64,000 nucleotides of DNA from Semisulcospira habei (lineage: Eukaryota; Mollusca; Gastropoda; Semisulcospiridae): positions 51,061,758 to 51,125,757 of the forward strand of contig BTPG01000004.1 of NCBI GenBank assembly GCA_036245525.1, written 5' to 3'. The notes beneath the pieces are model-generated. The model made no database searches. It was not told the DNA's origin and saw only the letters and a list, made by a program, of their open reading frames with translations. The translations under genes and the position numbers were made by a program. Below, one piece after another: positions 41,901-46,160 of the stretch; position 1 is the first letter of the stretch; the number at the start of each line of letters is the position of its first letter.

Positions 41901-44060
41901 GGAGCAAGTGGAAGCATTCTACAGAGCCCACATTGCATTTGCCAAGGCTATATACACATCGCCAAACAAGGTGTGTGTGAGTCTTCATGTTTATTTGATG
42001 TGTGTTCATCACTTTATATGTTTGTCATTGTCAAATCAACATCTAAATACAGTAGTCAACCGTAGCGCTTTTTGTCGAGGTGATTCCACCAAGCGAAAGG
42101 TTGATAAAAAATGATATATGATGATTTCCCCCCCCCCCACCCCCCACCCCACCCCAGCTCTCCTCCCATCCCTTGCATTTTTTTGCTCAAGTGAGTCTAT
42201 GTTCTTGGCCAGTGGTTGTCCGTTGTCGTCCGTCGTCCGTGGTAACAACTCAAATGTTGGCATTTTCTTGGAGACTATTCAAACCACAGTCTTCAAACTT
42301 GGCCCAAGGATACTTTGTGGCAAGATCTTTCTAAACATACCAATTTGAGTGACCTCTCACAAAGTCAAGGTCACAGGATTAGAGAATAGGTAAAAAAATA
42401 GCTATATTTTGACATAGATTTATTTTTTTCTCATTATGCTATTGACAACTTCAAAACCAAACTTGGTACAAGGATACCTGATAGGAAGACCTTTCTATGC
42501 ATACTAATTTGGTTGATCCCTCAGAAGGTCATGGGTCACAAGAGTTCAGGAAATAGGTTTTAAAAAAAGCCATATTTTGACAAAAGATGTTTTTTCTCAA
42601 ATATTATTCACAAGTTCAAACCCAAACTTACCACAGAGATACTTGATGGTAAGACCTATCTATGCATACTAATTTGGATGAGCCCTTGGAAAGGTCAAGG
42701 GTCGCAAGAGATCAGCAAATGTGTGTAAAATGCCAATTTTTGATAGAATTGTAGTTATTATCAACAGTTTTGCAAACTTTTCAATCAAATTTGGCTCAAA
42801 GGTAACTGATGATAAGGTCTTCCTATGTATACCAATTTAGTTGTCTCATTGCAAGGTCAAGGGTCACGTGAGTTTGACAGATGTGTCAAAACTGATTAAA
42901 TTTTGAGAAAACGTGGATTTTGCTGGTGCAGAAGCCATCCTTTAACTTATTGTCACAAAGGTCACACATAAAGATTGGTCATAAACGTGAGCTATAAGGG
43001 CTTTGCCTTTCTTCTTTTAAAATGTACCTCTTATTGTATTTATTTTGTTTCAGTTTGAGTTTCGCATGGATGAAGGAGACATGCTGGTTTTCAACAACCG
43101 GCGTGTGCTGCATGATAGAAATGCCTTCTCTACAAATGGCGGGACAAGGCATCTCAAGGTATGCAACACCAGATTGGTTTATAAATTATGTTTAGGGTGG
43201 GCTGTAATCTTTTTTTACGATGGGGTTTCCAAATATTTTATGCATGCTTTACAGGTGGAAAGAAAAAATGACAACATGCTGGGGGACCCATTTCCTGATT
43301 CAAGTTTTGTTCTGTAATTTGGTATAGAAAAACTTGCGCTTGCGACGTCTTGATAAGAATTGTACAGGTCAGCCTGAGTATTACGCTTCAGAACATTGTG
43401 AAAGTGAAATTTTGTATTATATTGTCAGGTCTGTGGCTCCCAAGTAGATACCTGAAGCAAAATATCCTGTGGCTGACTCCAGTCTTAGACTGCCCACACA
43501 TGATTGTGCAGGGTCCAGCTCAGGCAGGGGTAGGCCAGAGGACTTTATGTCTACTGGGCATTGTTCCTCATAAGCATATGTAAGCTTAGCATCACATTAA
43601 CCCATTTAACCCCACGGCCACATTCCCAGATTTTGAAAGTATTACCTGACAACTATGTACCAACTGCAGGAGATGGATTGACCATGATAATTCAAGGTAG
43701 CGCCAGATCAGCTTGGCGCCTGAAGGCGCCAAGCTCATCTGGCACTACCCTTGAATTATCATGGTCAGTCCGTCACCTGCTGTAGAGCGTCGGGGCTAAA
43801 TGGGTTAATGCCGACGCTGACTTTATGGCTCTCAGGTACTGTGCCAAAATGAGGCTGACGTGTATCAGAATTTAGTAATGTACAATGTACATCGTTTACA
43901 AGCAAAGTCCACTGTACATTACCAAGGCTGTTATTGTTTATGTGTGTTTCAGGGCCTGTACGTGATGATTGATCACTTCAAGAGTAAATTGACCGTCCTT
44001 TCCAATCAGGTTGGGGACGGCCGTCCTTGCAAGAGAGTGGGAGATGTGTGCAAATTTTAA
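22614..44060 (+). CDS. Mitochondrial gamma-butyrobetaine dioxygenase-like enzyme (BBOX1/TMLHE family), complete, 15 exons
   Basis: Exons: 22614-22728, 23710-23801, 24477-24574, 25285-25412, 26420-26559, 27584-27639, 28255-28330, 28932-28976, 29515-29642, 31119-31259, 32549-32609, 35066-35119, 41902-41970, 43054-43158, 43953-44060. All have GT/AG borders and join in phase, giving 471 residues. An in-frame TAA lies 12 bases before the ATG. Residues 1 to about 60 are rich in Arg, Ser and Ala with almost no acidic residues, a likely mitochondrial presequence. The N-terminal domain has FHSLWLR followed by C112, C114, C117 and a later H158, the zinc site of this family. The catalytic barrel has H274-Q-D276 and H421 (in NNRRVLH) as the Fe(II) triad and R433 for 2-oxoglutarate. 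The family hydroxylates gamma-butyrobetaine or trimethyllysine in carnitine synthesis. The presequence points to TMLHE-like location, while the barrel reads more like BBOX-like invertebrate paralogs; the substrate is unresolved. Confidence 0.9.
23188..23402. mobile_element. Palindromic MITE, family A (intron 1)
   Basis: CATAACCCATTTAGCCCC to AAATGGATTAA. The core is centred on GGCGCCTATAGGCGCC. The left arm reads AATGAGC, the right GCTTATC. Confidence 0.85.
23444..23658. mobile_element. Palindromic MITE, family A (intron 1)
   Basis: TTAACCCATTCAACCC to GAATGGGTTGA. The core's right arm carries several mutations (CTTACACTACTC). It ends only about 50 bp before the exon 2 acceptor. Confidence 0.85.
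24139..24355. mobile_element. Palindromic MITE, family A (intron 2)
   Basis: TTAATCCATTTAGCCCC to ATGGGATAAC. Core GTAGTGCCAGATTAGC against GCTAATCTGGCACTAC. Confidence 0.85.
24706..24975. mobile_element. Hairpin-core remnant followed by a family A MITE (intron 3)
   Basis: 24706-24770 is a shortened core (TTCAAGGGTGGTGCCAG ... GACCACCCTTAAG). 24766-24975 is an A copy ending AAGTGGGTTAA, with core arms GATTAGC/GCTAACC. A 48-bp remnant of another A copy runs to 25024. Confidence 0.75.
25021..25244. mobile_element. Palindromic TTAA MITE, family B (intron 3)
   Basis: TTAACCCACATCATACTGAG to ATGATAAGGGTTAA, both ends intact. Core GGGTGGTGCC against GGCACTACCC. It ends 40 bp before exon 4. Confidence 0.9.
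25936..26110. mobile_element. D-type TTAA element, one core arm lost (intron 4)
   Basis: Starts AACCCCTTCACTGCCAG and ends TTGGCAGTGAACAGGTTAA. Only the right half of the core (GGGCTCATGAGGATCTATAC) remains. Its terminal TTAA is also the first TTAA of the next A element. Confidence 0.75.
26107..26321. mobile_element. Palindromic TTAA MITE, family A (intron 4)
   Basis: TTAACCCATTTGGTCCC to GAATGGTTCAA. Core GATTAGC/GCTAATC, centred on GGCGCAATTAGGCGCC. Confidence 0.85.
26755..26968. repeat. Pyrimidine tract, poly-C and (AAAT)n
   Basis: A CT-rich stretch, then a C run (about 26824-26840), then AAAT and AAT units to about 26968 (intron 5). Open frames here are low-complexity artefacts. Confidence 0.9.
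27068..27218. mobile_element. Palindromic MITE, family A relative, truncated (intron 5)
   Basis: TTAACTCATTCAGCTCTGAC, core GAGTGGTGCCCAAATAGG against TTTTGGCACAACCC. The right arm runs directly into the next B element. A probable further right half, GGGACCACCCTTGAACTATC, lies at 27434-27555. Confidence 0.65.
27219..27433. mobile_element. Palindromic MITE, family B variant, reverse (intron 5)
   Basis: ATAACCCTTATCATTGTG to GTAATGGGTTAA. The core centre GGCGCCTCAGGCGCC is perfect, arms AATAGC/GCTATT. It seems to have split the neighbouring A relative. Confidence 0.8.
27663..27759. mobile_element. 97-bp TA-flanked hairpin MITE (intron 6)
   Basis: CTGAAGAGCAAAAGAAATGC to TTTCTTTTGCTCGTCAG, an almost complete foldback flanked by TATA on both sides. 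Relatives are at 28404, 29150 and 30215. Confidence 0.8.
28404..28498. mobile_element. 95-bp TA-flanked hairpin MITE (intron 7)
   Basis: CTGATGAGCGAAAGAAATGC to CTTCTTTTGCTCGTCAG. The loop is around AGAAACACTAAGTGTTTCC. Confidence 0.8.
28505..28713. mobile_element. D-type TTAA element, complete (intron 7)
   Basis: TTTTAACCTGTTCAGTGC to GGCACTGACCGGGTTAA. The core at 28612-28678 is a near-perfect hairpin: AGAGGCATAGATCCTCATG and CATGAGGATCTATACCTCT around CCCCCGCAATTGCTGGGG. Confidence 0.85.
29150..29219. mobile_element. Short TA-flanked hairpin MITE (intron 8)
   Basis: CTGATGAGCAAAAGAAATGC to CTTTTGCTTGTCAG, 70 bp, with an internal deletion relative to 27663-27759. Confidence 0.75.
29672..30145. 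repeat. 93-bp tandem repeat inside a TIR-like element (intron 9)
   Basis: The unit starts ATAACAAGGTCAGATATAAC at 29680, 29773, 29866 and about 29960, so four units with period 93-94. The block is preceded by CAGTCTATTCTGCTTATAAC and followed by GATTTGTTATAATCCAGAG, which look like the ends of a pogo/Tigger-type element. That class is inference. Confidence 0.75.
30215..30344. mobile_element. TA-flanked hairpin MITE with an extra half (intron 9)
   Basis: CTGATGAGCAAAAGAAATGC, a complete foldback to CAG at 30301, followed by a second right half ending CATCAG at 30344, as if part was duplicated. Confidence 0.75.
30577..30772. mobile_element. Palindromic TTAA MITE, family A, best-preserved core (intron 9)
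   Basis: TTAACCCATTTAGCCC to AAAGGGTTAA. The core GGGTAGTGCCAGATTAGC is matched without error by GCTAATCTGGCACTACCC, and the stem extends to TTGACCATGATAATTCAA. Confidence 0.9.
30806..31060. repeat. 127-bp tandem duplication with GGAT runs (intron 9)
   Basis: CTGTCAGGTATTATGATG occurs at 30806 and 30933, each followed by TTGATGCTACCCTGTATTAC and GGATGGAT runs. Confidence 0.85.
31315..31380. repeat. D-type hairpin core (intron 10)
   Basis: AGAAATAGATCCTTGTGAG and CTCACGAGAATCTATGCCT are imperfect complementary arms. Confidence 0.75.
31481..32172. mobile_element. 692-bp TIR element with 9-bp target duplication (intron 10)
   Basis: Ends GCTGAGTTGGTATACCTCGC and, reversed, GCTGAGTTGGCATACCTCAC. 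The inverted repeats are about 75 bp or longer, and the flanks are exactly duplicated: GTTATTAGA at 31472-31480 and 32173-32181. A 9-bp duplication with long TIRs fits a non-autonomous Mutator-like element. No credible coding sequence. An older copy is at 17122. Confidence 0.85.
32266..32481. mobile_element. Palindromic TTAA MITE, family B (intron 10)
   Basis: TTAACCCATATCATACCGAG to ATAATAAGGGTTAA. The core centre GGCGCCTAGAGGCGCC is intact. Ends about 65 bp before the exon 11 acceptor. Confidence 0.9.
32625..33035. mobile_element. Family A MITE split by another family A MITE (intron 11)
   Basis: Left piece 32625-32670 (GCAGGAGATGGATCG ... TAGTGCCAGA), right piece from 32881 (TTAACTTGGCACC ... 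GTGTGTTAA). Joined at one TTAA, the two halves restore the expected order of an A core. Confidence 0.85.
32671..32884. mobile_element. Inner family A MITE with exact TTAA duplication
   Basis: The element 32675-32880 begins CCCTTTTAGCCCC and ends GAAAGGG, with TTAA at 32671-32674 and 32881-32884. Its host is the core stem of the outer A element. Confidence 0.9.
33144..33367. mobile_element. Palindromic TTAA MITE, family B, reverse (intron 11)
   Basis: TTAACCCTTATCATTCGG to GATATGGGTTAA, both TTAA intact. Core centre GGCGCCTCTAGGCGCC. Confidence 0.9.
33397..34253 (+). mobile_element. 5'-truncated LINE copy with an intact RNase H frame (intron 11)
   Basis: Flanked by an exact 12-bp duplication GGTACAGTCAAA (33385-33396 and 34254-34265) and ending in (AAG)n. 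The frame 33407-34225 (272 residues) encodes RNase H with D26 (YTDGS), E66 (YRAEVEAL), D92 (FLTDA), H128 (PSHCG) and D138 (NEEAD) all present, then a C-terminal CPCGEAEQTTEHILQDC motif. The upstream RT is missing, and a 5'-truncated copy has no known promoter, so expression is doubtful. It is in the same sense as the host gene. It is less decayed than the 11340-15995 relative. Confidence 0.9.
34421..34511. mobile_element. C-type palindromic element (intron 11)
   Basis: GGCTGTCGGTCAGCGCTTTTG ... AAAAGCGCTACTGACAGCC ... AAAGGGTTAA. The loop is GATTCATGAAGGAATC. A cleaner copy is at 44380-44471. Confidence 0.75.
34540..34933. mobile_element. D-type TTAA element interrupted by a family B MITE (intron 11)
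   Basis: Starts ATAAACCCCTTCACTGCCAG and ends CCTGGCAGTGAAAGGGGTTAA; these ends are inverted repeats. The D core lies at about 34831-34890. Confidence 0.8.
34574..34770. mobile_element. Family B variant MITE nested in the D element
   Basis: Core GGTGGTGCCAGAATAGC, GGCGCCTCAGGCGCC, GCTATTCTGGTACCACC. Right end GAAATGGGTTAA; the left end is eroded. Confidence 0.75.
35120..35551. other. Intron 12, first part, nothing recognised
   Basis: AT-rich sequence after exon 12. Only short inverted repeats (for example around CTGATAAAAAGC and GCTTTTATCAG, 35257-35304). Confidence 0.4.
35609..35833. mobile_element. Palindromic TTAA MITE, family B, reverse
   Basis: TTAATCCATATCATTCAG to GATATGGGTTAA. Inserted in a copy of the CCAGTGC...GGCC palindrome. 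Core GGTGGTGCC/GGCACCACC. Confidence 0.9.
35946..36169. mobile_element. Palindromic TTAA MITE, family B, reverse (duplicate)
   Basis: TTAATCCATATCATTCAG to CATATGGGTTAA, in the same site context as 35609. It arose by segmental duplication, not by a second insertion. Confidence 0.9.
36381..36983. mobile_element. 377-bp insert flanked by a 113-bp direct duplication (intron 12)
   Basis: 36381-36493 and 36871-36983 are the same 113 bp with one visible difference (A36480 against G36970), starting ATTGGATGATGAACATG and ending TGACTAATGGCGG. The interposed 36494-36870 is GC-richer and ends in GGAAGGAAGGAAGAAAG, like a retroposon tail. It looks like an insertion with an exceptionally long target duplication. 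Confidence 0.8.
37258..37406. repeat. Long near-perfect hairpin, 149 bp (intron 12)
   Basis: Arms CCCTTGTAGGCCTGAGGGAG and CTCCCTCAGGCCTACAAGG extend through CAAAGGAACCATTGTACCCC and its complement. The loop is around GAAGGCCAAAGGCC. One arm recurs at 6040-6095. Confidence 0.9.
37407..37862. other. Intron 12 sequence, nothing recognised
   Basis: AT-rich. A 35-bp segment around ACAATATTTACCTTCCCAC is repeated at 37808 and 37849. Confidence 0.4.
37863..37935. repeat. D-type hairpin core, nearly perfect
   Basis: AGAGACATAAATCCTCATG and CATGAGGATTTATGTCTCT around AGCCCCTGCGAATGCGGGGGCT. It adjoins the 3' end of the minus-strand LINE fragment. Confidence 0.9.
37977..38759 (-). mobile_element. 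LINE fragment: C-terminal RT region with a C2H2 finger
   Basis: A 260-codon open frame on the minus strand, antisense to the dioxygenase gene. It begins at FTYLGCIITSDAKLDKELD (end of the palm/thumb), then LTTLLYGSKSWAL, LLERFHQRCLRTILGI and LRWAGHVSRMEDHRLPK, the usual thumb and post-RT region of RTE/CR1-like LINE proteins. The C terminus, CSHCGRTCLSRIGLRSHEQAC, is a C2H2-type finger. No stop interrupts it, but endonuclease and catalytic RT motifs are missing, so it is a truncated copy. The family name is inference. Confidence 0.85.
38807..39117. repeat. Minisatellite, five units of 63 or 72 bp
   Basis: ATGTCTTTCCTGCTT recurs at about 38807, 38879, 38942, 39005 and 39077. The longer units carry an extra ACGCATCAA-like triplet set. 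Since 63 and 72 are multiples of three, the plus strand stays open for 103 codons. Confidence 0.9.
39118..39610. other. Intron 12, nothing recognised
   Basis: AT-rich unique-looking sequence. Confidence 0.4.
39611..39719. mobile_element. GC-rich palindromic repeat, second full copy
   Basis: CCCAGTGCACAAAGGCC to GGCCTTTTGCACATTGGG. As in 7175-7284 the two ends agree with each other: here both have CAC where that copy has CGC. Confidence 0.75.
39861..40037. mobile_element. Palindromic TTAA MITE, family B, left core arm deleted
   Basis: TTAACCCATATCGTACTG to ATGATAAGGGTTGA. Core only AAAGGCGCCAAGCTATTC onward; the same arm is missing as in 19457-19648. Confidence 0.85.
40445..40975 (+). mobile_element. 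LINE fragment: RTE-like RT C-terminal region
   Basis: Open frame to 40938-40940: TKIRLLKALVLSIFSYACEAW, ALEMRCYRTILGISYKEHI, MKWCSHVTRANNLSTTILQG and KRGRQRKKWVDNI. This is the thumb/post-RT part of an RTE-type LINE protein. The 3' end is a (GATGAT)n run, typical of RTE tails. Heavily 5'-truncated. Confidence 0.85.
40985..41130. repeat. Single-arm relative of the 377-bp foldback element
   Basis: Contains CCAGATTCCTTCTGCAATA, GATAAGTAGCGACTGATCTC, TTTGTTTGTCTATTTTGA and TTTTCTAAGCTTGTTTC, in the same order as the right arm at 49757-49915. Confidence 0.75.
41496..41709. mobile_element. Palindromic TTAA MITE, family A (intron 12)
   Basis: TTAACCCTCTTAGCCC to AAATGGGTTAA. The core's left arm GATGAGCTTGGCGCC is intact; the right arm is damaged (GGCGCCATGTTCAAC). 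Confidence 0.85.
42120..42990. repeat. Diverged tandem repeat with AAGGTCAAGGGTCA blocks (intron 13)
   Basis: A poly-C run (42127-42150) is followed by about four to five degenerate units of roughly 120-150 bp. Each has ACTTGG..CAAGGATAC, a CTATGCATACTAATTTGG-like block and AGGTCAAGGGTCAC. Confidence 0.7.
43597..43808. mobile_element. Palindromic TTAA MITE, family A (intron 14)
   Basis: TTAACCCATTTAACCCC to TAAATGGGTTAA. Core centre GGCGCCTGAAGGCGCC, arms AAGCTCATCTGGC on the right and GCCAGATCAGCTT on the left. Confidence 0.9.
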
Positions 44061-44655
44061 GATGCTTCCTTGAAAATGGGCCCTGCAAGAGCCCAGTCCC
44101 CAAAGGTCCTCAAGCCAAAGGTCGCCTCAAGCACCTGCCGCTTACTGGGTCCCAGATTCAGGGTTGAACAGGGCTCGAGGAGGTGTAGTACTTGCTGATT
44201 GATTGGCAGTCTCTATGATGAGTTTTCTCTGCAAACTCAGCATTTTTTGACAGGTTGATTGTGTTATTGCCATGGGCTTTTGTGTTGTTCCCATTTATGT
44301 GTGCAAAGTGAGGAATATTGTATGGAACTGTTTTGGTGTCTATTAGTGTCCATGCGTATACAGCCACTTTCATCGTGTGTTAAACCTTTGGCTGTCAGTA
44401 GCGCTTTTTGTCACGATGATTCCTACAGGAATCATCGCGACAAAATGCACTACTGACAGCCAAAGGGTTATTTATCCATGCCAGTGGCCGTATGCACAGG
44501 GTGCTTAATTGTTGTGCTTGTGTCATGCCTATTTAATTTGTGATGATTTTTGCTCATGTAAAATCTCAGGAATTTACAGTACTAGATCAGTTTGGAGAGA
44601 ATTACAAGCATATATTCATGCAGTTTTATTCATTATTCTTTACAAAATAAATAAA
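44061..44655 (+). terminator. 3' UTR and polyadenylation signals of the dioxygenase gene
   Basis: Two overlapping AATAAA hexamers at 44646-44651 and 44650-44655, about 590 bp after the TAA. The UTR includes the C-type hairpin at 44380-44471. The DIRS element begins about 60 bp downstream. Confidence 0.6.
44380..44471. mobile_element. C-type palindromic element in the 3' UTR
   Basis: TTAAACCTTTGGCTGTCAG, AGCGCTTTTTGTCACGATG, ATTCCTACAGGAAT, CATCGCGACAAAATGC and CTGACAGCCAAAGGGTTA form an almost complete 92-bp foldback. Confidence 0.85.
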
Positions 44656-44712
44656 TGATTTGATTGAATATCGATCTGTTTCTAATGTTCATTGATGTTC
44701 TGTCAGTGCAAA

Positions 44713-44930
44713 ATATTGTTTTCTCAAAACACATTACCGATGGTATTACTAATAGGAATGGTTTCTTAGCTAGTCTAATTTTAGCCCAAAATTGTTGTGT
44801 ATGAGTATGGTCATGATGGCAGGTGAGGGGCGCCATAGCCTAGGCGGAAACCCGGGTAGCCTCCCTTCCGGTCCAACCATGCATGCGCTCAGCGCTCAAT
44901 ACCTCAGTCAGTTTCTTTGCTAGTTAGAGA
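44713..44930. repeat. DIRS left inverted terminal repeat
   Basis: Outermost sequence ATTGTTTTCTCAAAACACATT. The inner part CGCCTAGGCTATG-type sequence appears here as CATAGCCTAGGCGGAAACC. Reverse-complementary to 51500-51700 with about 10% differences. Confidence 0.85.
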
Positions 44931-46160
44931 AAGGTTGTGTACGTCAGTCTCTCTAGTTTTGGACTCTGTTTAGTGGTGGAACCGGTCGTCGTGTGCGTTG
45001 GAGGTGTTACACTACGCTTGCCTTGTGTAGGCTTGGACCCTTTTTGTGGGAATTCCTCGTCAGAGTTGCGTCTTAGGCCTGATGAGACAGCGGCGCTTGT
45101 GAACTGTGCTCACGCGCCTAGAGGCCGTTCGGGCCTAGTGTTTTACACCCTTCAGGTTTCTGAACTTTTCCGACAAGACTTACGGGTACCTATACGGAGT
45201 GTCAGGTTAGGCTTGGACCATTCCTGCGTTGCGGTGGTGTTCCCGCTTCAGGGACCGGTCGTGCCTGCGACTCCTGCGGGGTCTTCGCTCATGGACCGTG
45301 GACTGCGTCGACCGCCTACCTCCGCCGCCATTGCTGTTGGGCTTCGTCGAGGGCTCTGGTTTGTCGACGACCTTTGTGGGTTCCCCCTGCTTCTTCATTA
45401 TGGGAAGGTAAAACCTCGATTATTGCCCCCGCCCGGCGCTCAAGGGAAGGGGTAGAGCGCCTGGCGTCGGCACGTTATTTTGTTGTACGCGTCGTTGTGC
45501 GGATTCATTTTGCGGGCCCGCGGGGGCACGCTCGCTCGTTTTTCAAGTGTGCACTATGTTTTGCAGTTGGCAAGTCCGCACCTGCACATGATGTGGACAG
45601 TTCCAATGGCCTAACGACGAACATTCTGTTTGCCTACCCTGTTCCGCTTGTACCTCTACTCGACTGTGCCTGGTTTGCGCTCCCTGGCTGTAAGCTCAAT
45701 GGACTCAGCTATGGAGCTTCTACCGCCGCGACCGCCCTATGCCAGTGTGGGATAGAGACCCGACGCCGGTAAGCCCCACAGACCCGACGAGTGGCCCTTA
45801 CCCGATAGTAGAGCTGACATCGCCATGGCTTAGGCCGCGAGCCGGAGCTCTAGCGCCGGCAGCCACCACAGTCCCGTCGAGTGGCCCCTGCCTGGTCGCG
45901 AAACCTCGAGCGCAGCGTCCCAGACCTCGAGTCAAGGCCCTTTCTCGGAACAGGGATTCTTCACCGGTAAGCCCCACAGACCTGTTGAGTGGCCCTTACC
46001 AGGAGAGAGAGCCTTCAACACTGCGGCTGAGGCCGCGAGCCCGAGCTCTAGCACCGGCAGCCCAGTTTCGCCGCATGTTCCGGCGCCAGTTAAGATACGG
46101 GAGCTAGCTCCAGCACTGGTAGCCATCACAGAGCCGGAAACGAGTACTGCATACCAGGGT
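44931..46160 (+). other. DIRS leader and presumed start of Gag
   Basis: GC-rich, with short open frames only. A direct repeat of about 199 bp is visible: CCGGTAAGCCCCACAGACC occurs at about 45768 and 45967 with similar following sequence (GAGTGGCCCTTACC, GCGAGC..GAGCTCTAGC). Confidence 0.6.

Noticed and set aside
44937..46107. Several open frames of 70-170 residues in the DIRS leader
   Set aside because: GC-driven frames with no domain; the real Gag-RT frame begins further right. A short Gag part could still be hidden here.
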